Part shown: in pieces, positions 1-5,747 of the stretch | Numbering within the stretch: position 1 is the stretch's first letter | How the letters are laid out: every line of letters starts with the position of its first letter | Source of the DNA: JAPLYB01 sp964500015 | Lineage (GTDB): Archaea > Nanobdellota > Nanobdellia > Pacearchaeales > UBA284 | Reading direction: 5' to 3' | Assembly: GCA_964500015.1 (NCBI GenBank) | Contig: CAZCMN010000041.1 | Span: forward strand, 1-6,140 | Length of the DNA stretch: 6,140 bases | The notes under the pieces: generated by a model | The model's input: only the letters and a program-made list of their open reading frames with translations | Database searches by the model: none | Told to the model about the DNA's origin: nothing | Translations under genes and position numbers: made by a program

Positions 1-19
1 ATATCCTCGATAAAGAAAG

Positions 20-57
20 TATTTTAGGGGGTGACATATGTCCGTGGATTACACACT
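20..57 (+). repeat. Left arm of inverted repeat (gene-leader repeat)
   Basis: This 38-base arm matches the reverse complement of 6087-6124 at 35 of 38 positions. The first 23 bases (20-42) are identical to 6102-6124. The three differences are all transitions (positions 43, 44 and 51). The arm holds a T-rich stretch, the ribosome-site-like AGGGGGTGA (26-34), an ATG (38-40) and the next codons up to ACA. Similarity stops around position 57, where the stop codon of the minus-strand ligase-like gene lies. The arm points into the window, as does its partner. The untranslated part is better conserved than the codons, which suits a regulatory or recombination sequence more than a purely protein-level constraint. 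Confidence 0.9.
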
Positions 58-94
58 AATTCTCAAGTCTGCAGTCTTTTGGGTCTTTGTCTGA
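38..94 (+). pseudogene. 18-codon reading frame, probable 5' remnant of a paralogue of the 109-residue protein at 5777-6106
   Basis: Behind a strong ribosome-site-like sequence, this frame encodes MSVDYTLILKSAVFWVFV and then meets TGA at 92-94. Its first seven residues (MSVDYTL) correspond to MSMDCTL of the protein ending the window, and then the similarity ends. The rest lies antisense to the end of the ligase-like gene (stop codon at 56-58). The simplest reading is a gene head cut off by a rearrangement or by arrival of the neighbouring DNA. A leader peptide or a silent expression site are alternatives. GTG at 44-46 could also be the start, and it aligns with an ATG in the other copy. Confidence 0.45.
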
Positions 95-1030
95 AACCAG
101 CCTTGTTATTTCTGGTTCTATTAGGCGATTATGAATGTCTTTTTCTTTGAACTTTACTTTGGCTATTAAAGAGGGCTTTAACCAGAAAGCTTGTTCAAAC
201 ATTGATCTTTCATCATTAGGAAGAATTATGTTTTGTGATAATAATGTTTTAAAATTGTTCTTTATATGCAAAAGGATTTCTTTATTGATTTTTGTTTCTT
301 CTGAATCTATTTTTGCAACATATCTAAAAGAATCTGTTTTTTCATTGTATTTAGCTAAAATCAAATCCTTAAAATTCTCTTTGCTCTTTCCTTTGGGAGT
401 TAAGCCAGCTATAACAACATCTGTTGTGTTTAAGTTGTTTATCTCAAGCCAAGACCAATTTGACTTGTTGGGCATATATCTTGAGTTCATTTCTTTTGCA
501 ATCATTCCTTTTAGTTTTTCTTTCTTAACCTGATTCCACAAGTCTTTTCCTTGTAATGTGTAAGGAACAACCATTATGTTTGTGCCATTTTCAACACTTT
601 CTTTTAAAATCAATTTTCTTTTTTTTAATGGCTCTTCGATTAAAGAAGTGCCGTCTTTTTCAATAATATCAAAAACAAAGATTGTTGCTGGAAATTTCTT
701 GCTTTTTGCCTTAACTTTTGATAAGTTATCAGTTAATTCTCTTTTTTGCAGTAAATCTGAATCAGGAACTTTTTTTTTGTTTAGAACTAATAAGACACCA
801 TCTAGAATGCATGATTTTGTTTTTATGTATGCTGGCAAGTCTAAAAATTCAGGGTATAGGTTGATTATATCTTTTTTCTTCCTGTTAAAAATAGAGATAT
901 CATTTTTGTTTTTGTAGATTAAGACTCTTATGCCTTCAAAACAAGGCTCGAAAAGATAGCCTACTAGGTTTGGCCTTTCTAGAATAGCTTTATCTCCTTT
1001 CTGCGACAACATTGGTTCGTAAATTTCCAT
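56..1030 (-). CDS. ATP-dependent DNA-ligase-fold protein with degenerate active site (probable pseudo-ligase)
   Basis: The 324 residues have the layout of short LigD-type ATP-dependent DNA ligases: a nucleotidyltransferase domain (about 1-200) and an OB-fold domain (about 201-324) ending in the typical DKDPKDC. Family landmarks include YEPML at 4-8, FNR at 48-50 (motif Ia-like), FVFDI at 118-122 (IIIa) and WLKP/DKDP near the C-terminus. The catalytic positions are changed. Motif I, normally E-P-K-x-D-G-x-R, reads EPCFEGIR (28-35), so the lysine that takes AMP is Cys30. Motif III DGE is DGV (77-79), motif IV EG is KG (174-175, with Lys179 kept), and motif V WLKIK is WLEIN (194-198). Ligation should therefore be impossible; binding of nicked DNA or a structural role is inference. 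The frame is intact, so it is not an obvious decaying gene. The start is supported by an in-frame TAA ten bases upstream (1037-1039). Confidence 0.85.
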   Translation of the reverse strand: MEIYEPMLSQKGDKAILERPNLVGYLFEPCFEGIRVLIYKNKNDISIFNRKKKDIINLYPEFLDLPAYIKTKSCILDGVLLVLNKKKVPDSDLLQKRELTDNLSKVKAKSKKFPATIFVFDIIEKDGTSLIEEPLKKRKLILKESVENGTNIMVVPYTLQGKDLWNQVKKEKLKGMIAKEMNSRYMPNKSNWSWLEINNLNTTDVVIAGLTPKGKSKENFKDLILAKYNEKTDSFRYVAKIDSEETKINKEILLHIKNNFKTLLSQNIILPNDERSMFEQAFWLKPSLIAKVKFKEKDIHNRLIEPEITRLVSDKDPKDCRLEN

Positions 1031-1049
1031 TTTGGATTATGGTTATTAT

Positions 1050-1059
1050 CAGTATAATC
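1050..1059 (-). promoter_or_regulatory. Candidate TATA box of the ligase-like gene
   Basis: On the minus strand GATTATACTG begins 29 bases before the ATG at 1030, the same distance seen for the zinc-ribbon and kinase-deaminase genes. No ribosome site precedes the ATG, so a leaderless transcript is likely. A more A/T-pure alternative (AAATAAATAAG on the minus strand, about 1065-1075) would leave a leader of roughly 15 bases. Confidence 0.4.
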
Positions 1060-1080
1060 TGTAATCTTATTTATTTTTTA

Positions 1081-1107
1081 TGCGCTTTAATTTCTCTCTG
1101 TGCTTTG
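1081..1107 (+). repeat. Paired motif TGCGCTTTA ... TGTGCTTTG, copy 1
   Basis: In the divergent gap between the ligase-like and zinc-ribbon genes, TGCGCTTTA (1081-1089) is followed 18 bases later by TGTGCTTTG (1099-1107). A near-identical pair recurs at 1626-1653. The 236-base gap (1031-1266) otherwise holds the two gene promoters and T-rich sequence; no RNA gene is visible in it. A role as protein-binding sites is only a guess. Confidence 0.4.
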
Positions 1108-1237
1108 TTTTTTAAAGTTTTAGGGTGGCGTTTTTATCTCTTTTTATGATATTATAAACTATGTTAGCTTAAATATTTTTTGTGTTTTAAAAATGCAAAA
1201 AGTCTCTCTTTAATAGTTGCGAATTATCATCATAAAC

Positions 1238-1247
1238 TTTATAAATA
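1238..1247 (+). promoter_or_regulatory. TATA box of the zinc-ribbon gene
   Basis: TTTATAAATA starts 29 bases before the ATG at 1267 and matches the archaeal TATA element well. Transcription would begin at or next to the start codon, giving a leaderless message, which agrees with the absence of a ribosome site. Confidence 0.7.
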
Positions 1248-1266
1248 GAATACCTTTATTTTTGTT

Positions 1267-1539
1267 ATGGCAAACAATTGTCCTTGGTGTGGAAAAGCAC
1301 TAGAAAAGAAGCAAATATTTGAAAGAGACAAAATTAAAGAGGTTTGTGCTAGATGTGGTTTTAAAATAAAGGAATACAACCGTCCAGCAGAACCAAAAAA
1401 AGTGGAAGAGCCACAAGTTCTTGAAATAAGGGAAAGTGAAAAACCAGTAGTTAAAGAAAAGCCAATCTGGCCATGGATAATTGGTGGATTGGTTCTTATC
1501 TTGCTGATCATCATCATCATCAAGGCTTTTTTATTATAG
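1267..1539 (+). CDS. Small zinc-ribbon protein with C-terminal membrane anchor
   Basis: The 90-residue protein opens with a zinc ribbon: CPWCG (Cys5, Cys8) and CARCG (Cys27, Cys30), two CxxC knuckles 18 residues apart. A charged, proline-rich linker follows (about 38-66), then one hydrophobic segment (about 67-90) with a run of five isoleucines near its end. The layout is that of a tail-anchored protein. The lysines just before the segment suggest the zinc ribbon stays in the cytoplasm. An in-frame TAG at 1246-1248 and the TATA box support this start. The function is unknown; zinc-ribbon plus membrane-segment proteins are common in archaea and could be adaptors. The isoleucines are encoded by five ATC codons in a row (1507-1521). 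No signal peptide is seen. Confidence 0.85.
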   Translation: MANNCPWCGKALEKKQIFERDKIKEVCARCGFKIKEYNRPAEPKKVEEPQVLEIRESEKPVVKEKPIWPWIIGGLVLILLIIIIIKAFLL

Positions 1540-1540
1540 G

Positions 1541-1560
1541 GTTTTAAAACTTATTTAATT
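1541..1560 (+). terminator. Possible terminator region after the zinc-ribbon gene
   Basis: Directly after the stop codon lies the 10-base palindrome GTTTTAAAAC (1541-1550) followed by TTATTTAATTTT. The stem is too A/T-rich to be a convincing intrinsic terminator, but T-rich tracts are sufficient for termination in many archaea. Confidence 0.3.
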
Positions 1561-1625
1561 TTGGCTTAGAGGCAACTCTGAATCTTATGAATTAATCAGT
1601 AAGTAAAGGTGTATTCTAGTTTCTG

Positions 1626-1653
1626 TGCGCTTTAGTTACTATTATGCGCTTTG
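1626..1653 (+). repeat. Paired motif TGCGCTTTA ... TGCGCTTTG, copy 2
   Basis: TGCGCTTTA (1626-1634) and TGCGCTTTG (1645-1653) lie 19 bases apart, about 45-70 bases upstream of the kinase-deaminase TATA box. Order and spacing match the pair at 1081-1107. This G/C-containing motif stands out in A/T-rich intergenic DNA. It may be a shared operator of the neighbouring genes, or chance; this is inference. Confidence 0.4.
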
Positions 1654-1696
1654 TTCTAATTAAATCTTGAGATATAATCTTTTTATCACAATTATA

Positions 1697-1706
1697 TTTT
1701 TAAATA
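1697..1706 (+). promoter_or_regulatory. TATA box of the kinase-deaminase gene
   Basis: TTTTTAAATA begins 29 bases before the ATG at 1726, the same placement as for the zinc-ribbon gene. It implies a leaderless transcript, and no ribosome site precedes the start. Confidence 0.65.
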
Positions 1707-1725
1707 GATTTTCTCTATAAATTAA

Positions 1726-2754
1726 ATGTATATCGGAGTTACTGGTTTATATTGCGCTGGAAAAGATTCTGTTGCTGAAACCTTGATTAACTCAGGTTTT
1801 GGTCATTTATCTTTGTCTAACATGGTTAGAAAAGAGATGAAAAAAGTTGGGGTTCAGATTACTAGGGAAAATTTGATTTCTTTTGCAAATGAGATGAGGG
1901 TCAAACATGGAGAGGCTATCTGGGCAAAAAAGATTACAGAAGAAATTGAAAAAAACGATTTGAATAATGTTGTGATAACTAGCATAAGAAGTCCTGCTGA
2001 AGTTAAAGAATTAGAAAGATTAAGAAATTTTATCTTGATAAGTGTTGAAGCTCCTATAAAAGTTAGATTTGAAAGATTAAAATTAAGAAATAGAGAGAGT
2101 GATCCTAGAACACTGAAGGAATTTACAGAAAAAGAAAACTTTGAAAGATATGGAAAGAAAAATCAGCAGAATATTGAACCTGTGCTTAAAAAAGCTAAAA
2201 TTCACATTAATAATAATCAGGGTTTGGAAGAATTGAAATTTAAGGTTGAGCAATTATTAGGGGATTTAAGAAAAAAACAAAAAAGACCTGATTGGGATGA
2301 ATATTTTATGGATATTGTTAAATCTATTTCAAAAAGAGCCACTTGCGATAGGGGGAGAACAGCCTGCATTGTTGTTAAAGACAAGAGAATTTTATGTACT
2401 GGATATGTTGGAAGTCCTGTTGGATTGCCACATTGCGATGAAATTGGTCATTTGTATGAAACAAGATATGATGCTAATGGAAAAAAATCAGAGCATTGTA
2501 TTAGGACAGTTCATGCTGAGCAAAATGCTATTGCTCAGGCAGCTAAATACGGAATCTCAATTGATGGATCTACAATTTACATGAAACTTGAACCTTGTTT
2601 TTGGTGTGTTAAACAGATGATTAATGCTGGAATAAAAAGAGTTGTTTGCATGAAAAGATATCATGCTGCGGAATTATCAAGGAAATTTTTAAAAGAAGCT
2701 GGAGTCAAACTAGATGTTTTGAATGATGAACTAGAAAAATATGATAAACAGTGA
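1726..2754 (+). CDS. P-loop nucleotide kinase-like / dCMP deaminase fusion protein
   Basis: The 342-residue protein has two domains. Residues 1-180 are a P-loop kinase-like domain resembling archaeal UPF0200/AAA_18 proteins: Walker A GLYCAGKDS (7-15), TSIRSPAEV (85-93) and DPRT (126-129). Residues 187-342 are a dCMP deaminase of the ComEB/T4 type, starting at RPDWDEYF. The catalytic zinc site is HAE (His263, Glu265) with PCFWC (Cys291, Cys294). Cys207, His236/Cys237 and His257/Cys258 may form the second, structural zinc site known in this group. The enzyme should deaminate dCMP to dUMP, feeding dTMP synthesis; the kinase-like half may phosphorylate or sense a nucleotide. A P-loop domain before the deaminase is also seen in yeast Dcd1 and the antiphage deaminases AvcD/DcdV, but those antiphage proteins are larger. 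The usual GYNG motif reads GYVG (226-229). An in-frame TAA immediately before the ATG fixes the start. Confidence 0.88.
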   Translation: MYIGVTGLYCAGKDSVAETLINSGFGHLSLSNMVRKEMKKVGVQITRENLISFANEMRVKHGEAIWAKKITEEIEKNDLNNVVITSIRSPAEVKELERLRNFILISVEAPIKVRFERLKLRNRESDPRTLKEFTEKENFERYGKKNQQNIEPVLKKAKIHINNNQGLEELKFKVEQLLGDLRKKQKRPDWDEYFMDIVKSISKRATCDRGRTACIVVKDKRILCTGYVGSPVGLPHCDEIGHLYETRYDANGKKSEHCIRTVHAEQNAIAQAAKYGISIDGSTIYMKLEPCFWCVKQMINAGIKRVVCMKRYHAAELSRKFLKEAGVKLDVLNDELEKYDKQ

Positions 2755-2816
2755 TTTATCTATTTGTATGGTAGTTGTAATTTGTATAAATTCTAATCTT
2801 AAGTTTTGAATTTTGA

Positions 2817-2822
2817 TTTTTT
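2817..2822 (+). terminator. T-run after the kinase-deaminase gene
   Basis: A run of six T at the end of a T-rich stretch (about 2803-2823), with no hairpin, is compatible with an archaeal oligo-T terminator before the next gene's promoter. The evidence is weak in such A/T-rich DNA. Confidence 0.3.
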
Positions 2823-2835
2823 ATTAGTCAAATGT

Positions 2836-2847
2836 CACTAATTAGTG
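2836..2847 (+). promoter_or_regulatory. 12-bp perfect palindrome, candidate operator
   Basis: CACTAATTAGTG is a perfect palindrome ending 14 bases before the TATA-like box of the next gene, just outside its purine-rich upstream element (2851-2861). That is where an archaeal activator or repressor dimer could bind. No regulator gene is recognised in the window. Confidence 0.4.
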
Positions 2848-2860
2848 GTTAAAAGAAAAG

Positions 2861-2870
2861 ATTTAAAAAG
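2861..2870 (+). promoter_or_regulatory. TATA box and purine-rich BRE of the 277-residue protein gene
   Basis: ATTTAAAAAG begins 30 bases before the ATG at 2891 and is preceded by AAAAGAAAAG, as expected for a TFB-recognition element. Placement and the lack of a ribosome site suggest a leaderless message. Confidence 0.6.
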
Positions 2871-2890
2871 CCTAAAAAATTATATTTAAC

Positions 2891-3724
2891 ATGACAGAAA
2901 ATAAAACCCCTTATTATACTGGAGATATTTCTCGAGATTTTTTTATATTATTAGAATCATTTAGGTTAACAATTAGACCAATTGAGGAGTTAGCTGGAGA
3001 GGATATAAAAAATAGATTAATGCAGTATGCTCGTTTGGCAGCATTAGAGTGCAATGATTCTAAGGTAAAGGGTATGACTGAATTTGTAACTCCAGAAACA
3101 TATGATGCTGAAGCTGCGAGAAACTCAAGAAAAAGAAGAGCTTGGGCAGAGGCTGTTCATTTAAAATTAAAAACAGGTCTACAAGATTATGTTGGAAGTT
3201 CTAGAAAAAATCCTTTTAATAAACCTGGTGTTGATTTAAGACAAGGAATGGTTTGGCTTGGAAGTGTTCCATGTTATGAACCACATGCTGAATCATTAGA
3301 AAGAACTTTAGATGAAGCACAAAAAAATAATTTGCAGGTTACAACAGAAATTATGGCTCTAGCTGAGGGAACTAAATCAGTTCAGGGATCTTCTAGCGGA
3401 GCCTTAAAAATAATATCAAGATCATTATATGAAAATTTAAAATCAAGAATTCAAGAGTTTAGCAGAAACCCACGAATGAAATTAGATGATTATTGTTTTA
3501 ATACTACAGTTATTGGAATAAATACTGGAATTGATGATCTTGCACATATTCCTGGAAATGAATCATATGTTACTAAGTTAAGAGAAATGAAAGAAAGAAT
3601 GAGGGAGAAATTGTTAGGATATGCTCCAAAGCGCGGAAGTAGGAAGGTTGGTAAAGTATTATATAATGCAAAAGGTGTCAATGCACATGGTGCGCTCCTT
3701 TTACCACCTATGACTCCACCATAA
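2891..3724 (+). CDS. Protein of unknown function, 277 residues
   Basis: I do not recognise this protein. It appears soluble, with no signal peptide or membrane segment. It looks mostly helical at the N-terminus (about 14-100), with a basic cluster NSRKRRAW (78-85). A central part (about 100-165) contains FNKPGVDLRQGMVWLGSVPC (109-128), followed by a Ser/Gly-rich QGSSSG (165-170). A helical, strongly charged stretch REMKERMREK (231-240) precedes a basic tail (KRGSRKVGK, 247-255) and a proline-rich end (LLPPMTPP). The basic segments would suit nucleic-acid binding, but this is inference. Base composition resembles its left neighbour, and it has its own promoter and a possible upstream operator. 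It converges on the helicase gene with 48 bases between the stops. Confidence 0.75.
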   Translation: MTENKTPYYTGDISRDFFILLESFRLTIRPIEELAGEDIKNRLMQYARLAALECNDSKVKGMTEFVTPETYDAEAARNSRKRRAWAEAVHLKLKTGLQDYVGSSRKNPFNKPGVDLRQGMVWLGSVPCYEPHAESLERTLDEAQKNNLQVTTEIMALAEGTKSVQGSSSGALKIISRSLYENLKSRIQEFSRNPRMKLDDYCFNTTVIGINTGIDDLAHIPGNESYVTKLREMKERMREKLLGYAPKRGSRKVGKVLYNAKGVNAHGALLLPPMTPP

Positions 3725-3742
3725 CAATCGCTTATATTTTTC

Positions 3743-3754
3743 TGTGCTTTTTTT
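3743..3754 (+). terminator. T-run between convergent genes
   Basis: TGTGCTTTTTTT lies in the 48-base gap between the ends of the unknown gene (3724) and the helicase gene (3773). It gives a T-tract downstream of the plus-strand gene. The minus-strand gene would use TTTATTAATAATCTTT in the same gap. No stable hairpin is seen. Confidence 0.4.
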
Positions 3755-3772
3755 GAAAGATTATTAATAAAT

Positions 3773-5716
3773 TTACATTCTCGCCATCAACACTCTGATG
3801 TCAGGAGAGAGAAGATAAACTTGATCGTCATTGCTTCTTAGAGCGCGGTAAATGCGCTGAAGAAATTCTCGTTTTGCTTTATCCATATAAAGCTCTCTAA
3901 AATATTCTGGTTTTGTTTTTTTTAAGATCTGCCAGAATAAAGAACTTATATTTGGATAAGGATACCTTGTTAAGATAACTGAATTGCAGACATTTCCTGG
4001 AAAATCAACTCCTCTTGTACATCTTGTTGAGTAAAGAACTGGAATTTTTCCCTCTTTAAAATCCTTAACTATTTTTCCTAATTTATCATGTCTTTGTTCT
4101 TCTTTTAGTTTTTCTTGAGTTTTGATTGATAAATCAAACATTTTTGCTTCATGTTCATTAGGAAGATCATTAAAAGCAATAACATGAACTAAAACTGGTT
4201 TTTTAGCAACTTTGATGCATTTATCTAGTGCCTGAAGAAATCTTTTTCTTGAACCAGGATTTTTAAAATTTTCATAAGAACATGAAAATTCCAAGCCTGT
4301 TCTTTGTTTTATGATTGTTCCAGGCATTTTATCTTCTGCTTGAATAACCTTAAAATTTTTAATGCCAAAAACAGTTTTTAAAACATTTTCAGAATGAATT
4401 GTTCCTGACATTAAAACCAAGATTTTGTTTTTTTCTATAAACTCAGAAAATTTTTTTTCTAGGTTTATTGAAACTAATCTTGCGAAAATATCTTTCTCAT
4501 CAAGTTCAAATAAAACATATGTTTCATCAGATAAATGTTGGAAAGCTCTTGCTGTTTCATCAACCTGGTAGCTGTAGTTTTCTTCATCACATTCAGAATT
4601 ATCTAGTAAATCCGCATCAATAAATATTCTTAAGATATCATAAATCTTTGTTTCTTTAAGTTTTACTATTTTTTGTTCTTCAATTAAAGAATCTACTGTT
4701 GGATTATTTAGGAGGGATTTAACTAGCTGGTTTAATTCTATTAATGCTTGGTTTGTTTTATCATTTTTTGTGTAAACATTTCCTAAAGCTATGAATAATT
4801 TAGTCAGGTTTATTCTTTTTGCATTAGCAAGATTATCTAAAAATTCATCACATTCATCAATAATCTCAAGTTCTGTTGCAGGTTTTCTATCCATGATTGT
4901 TTCTAGTTTGTATTTTTCACTGTTGAATATCAAGACATCTGAATTAAGATAATCTAAAAATTGTTCATAATAAGGACAACCTTTTTTTCTTTGATAGATT
5001 CTGAAATTTTTTCCAGATAAACCTTCATAAACATGTTTTTTAGCTTCAAGATTAAGTTCAATTTCAGTAGGCATTATCGGACACCAGTAGGGGCAGGCTA
5101 TTGCTATGTTTCTTCTTGTAATGTCTCTTGATGATTTAAAATTGTTAATATCTATTTTATTTTCAGGGTTTAGGTCTTTATTTTCTGAAATTCTTCTTAT
5201 GTATTCAATTAATGCTTTGTAATTTTTATCTTTTATTTCAATTTTGCAGGGCAATGATTTATTGTCGCAAGAATCATCAATATGCATATTTAAATCCAGT
5301 TTAGATTCAAATTGTTCTAAAGTTTTGTTTTTTGCATCAATTTCCGGAAGTTCATTTTCTTTAGAAAAAGGACATTTGTGGTTTTGTCTTCCCGTTATAA
5401 CCCTAATCTTTAGTTTTTCATTATTTTTCTTTAACAAGTATTTCTTATCTGTGTAATCTTGTTCATATTGTTTTTGCAGATTCTTTATAGGGACAACGAT
5501 GCTTGTTTTTCCAATGTCTTTTGCTAAATTTAAAGCAACGGCGCTTTTACCTGAACCACAGACTCCATGAAGAAAGATTATCTTATTTCCTTCATCAATT
5601 GATCTTTTTATTTCAGTGACAATATCTTCCTGAGATTTGCCATTAGAAAAAATTAATGGATCAAGTTTTGTTTCTTGCTGATTGTTTTCGCCTTTTTTTT
5701 CATGTAATGACCACAT
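3773..5716 (-). CDS. XPD/DinG-family superfamily 2 DNA helicase, probable Fe-S protein
   Basis: The 647 residues carry the helicase motifs in order: Walker A GVCGSGKS (51-58), motif Ia VVPIKNLQKQY (74-84), Walker B IIDECDEF (285-292), motif III LMSGT (435-439, XPD-like), motif V TRGVDFPG (567-574) and motif VI QRIYRALR (620-627), with Gln620 and the likely arginine fingers Arg624 and Arg627. Between motifs Ia and II lie Cys115, Cys150, Cys157, Cys208, Cys212 and Cys247. Four of these, most likely 115, 208, 212 and 247 (NHKCP, CPYWC, GCPYY), probably bind the 4Fe-4S cluster typical of XPD and many DinG helicases. It should unwind DNA 5'-3' with ATP, in repair or replication restart. Oddities are DECD instead of DEAH and Tyr623 where motif VI usually has Gly or Ser. 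The length is close to archaeal XPD. A GGTGAT site with good spacing supports the ATG. Confidence 0.85.
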   Translation of the reverse strand: MWSLHEKKGENNQQETKLDPLIFSNGKSQEDIVTEIKRSIDEGNKIIFLHGVCGSGKSAVALNLAKDIGKTSIVVPIKNLQKQYEQDYTDKKYLLKKNNEKLKIRVITGRQNHKCPFSKENELPEIDAKNKTLEQFESKLDLNMHIDDSCDNKSLPCKIEIKDKNYKALIEYIRRISENKDLNPENKIDINNFKSSRDITRRNIAIACPYWCPIMPTEIELNLEAKKHVYEGLSGKNFRIYQRKKGCPYYEQFLDYLNSDVLIFNSEKYKLETIMDRKPATELEIIDECDEFLDNLANAKRINLTKLFIALGNVYTKNDKTNQALIELNQLVKSLLNNPTVDSLIEEQKIVKLKETKIYDILRIFIDADLLDNSECDEENYSYQVDETARAFQHLSDETYVLFELDEKDIFARLVSINLEKKFSEFIEKNKILVLMSGTIHSENVLKTVFGIKNFKVIQAEDKMPGTIIKQRTGLEFSCSYENFKNPGSRKRFLQALDKCIKVAKKPVLVHVIAFNDLPNEHEAKMFDLSIKTQEKLKEEQRHDKLGKIVKDFKEGKIPVLYSTRCTRGVDFPGNVCNSVILTRYPYPNISSLFWQILKKTKPEYFRELYMDKAKREFLQRIYRALRSNDDQVYLLSPDIRVLMARM

Positions 5717-5721
5717 TTTTT

Positions 5722-5727
5722 ATCACC
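5722..5727 (-). promoter_or_regulatory. Ribosome binding site of the helicase gene
   Basis: On the minus strand GGTGAT ends five bases before the ATG at 5716. It matches the archaeal anti-Shine-Dalgarno sequence and confirms the start codon. The plus-strand genes nearby lack such sites. Confidence 0.7.
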
Positions 5728-5747
5728 ACAAATAGCTTTGAAGAAAG

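Noticed and set aside
135..917. Two plus-strand open frames (135-533 and 576-917)
   Set aside because: They are antisense to the ligase-fold gene, give low-complexity Phe/Leu/Ser-rich proteins and have no start signals; they are shadows of the minus-strand gene.
1118..1130. TTTTAGGGTGGCG as a third copy of the leader repeat
   Set aside because: Only the TTTTAGGG part matches, and no usable reading frame follows (the nearest ATG, at 1147, stops after three codons).
1031..1266. tRNA, C/D-box RNA or CRISPR repeats in the longest intergenic gap
   Set aside because: No cloverleaf, no paired C and D boxes and no regular direct repeats with spacers were seen; the gap is T-rich promoter DNA.
1507..1521. 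(ATC)5 microsatellite as a phase-variation tract
   Set aside because: The unit is three bases, so slippage would only add or remove isoleucines in a membrane segment and not switch the frame.
1239..1523. Minus-strand frame starting with a run of methionines
   Set aside because: The methionines are the complement of the five ATC codons in the zinc-ribbon gene, which has a clear promoter and CxxC motifs.
2297..2584. Second plus-strand frame within the deaminase region
   Set aside because: It overlaps the dCMP deaminase domain in another frame, with no promoter or recognisable motif.
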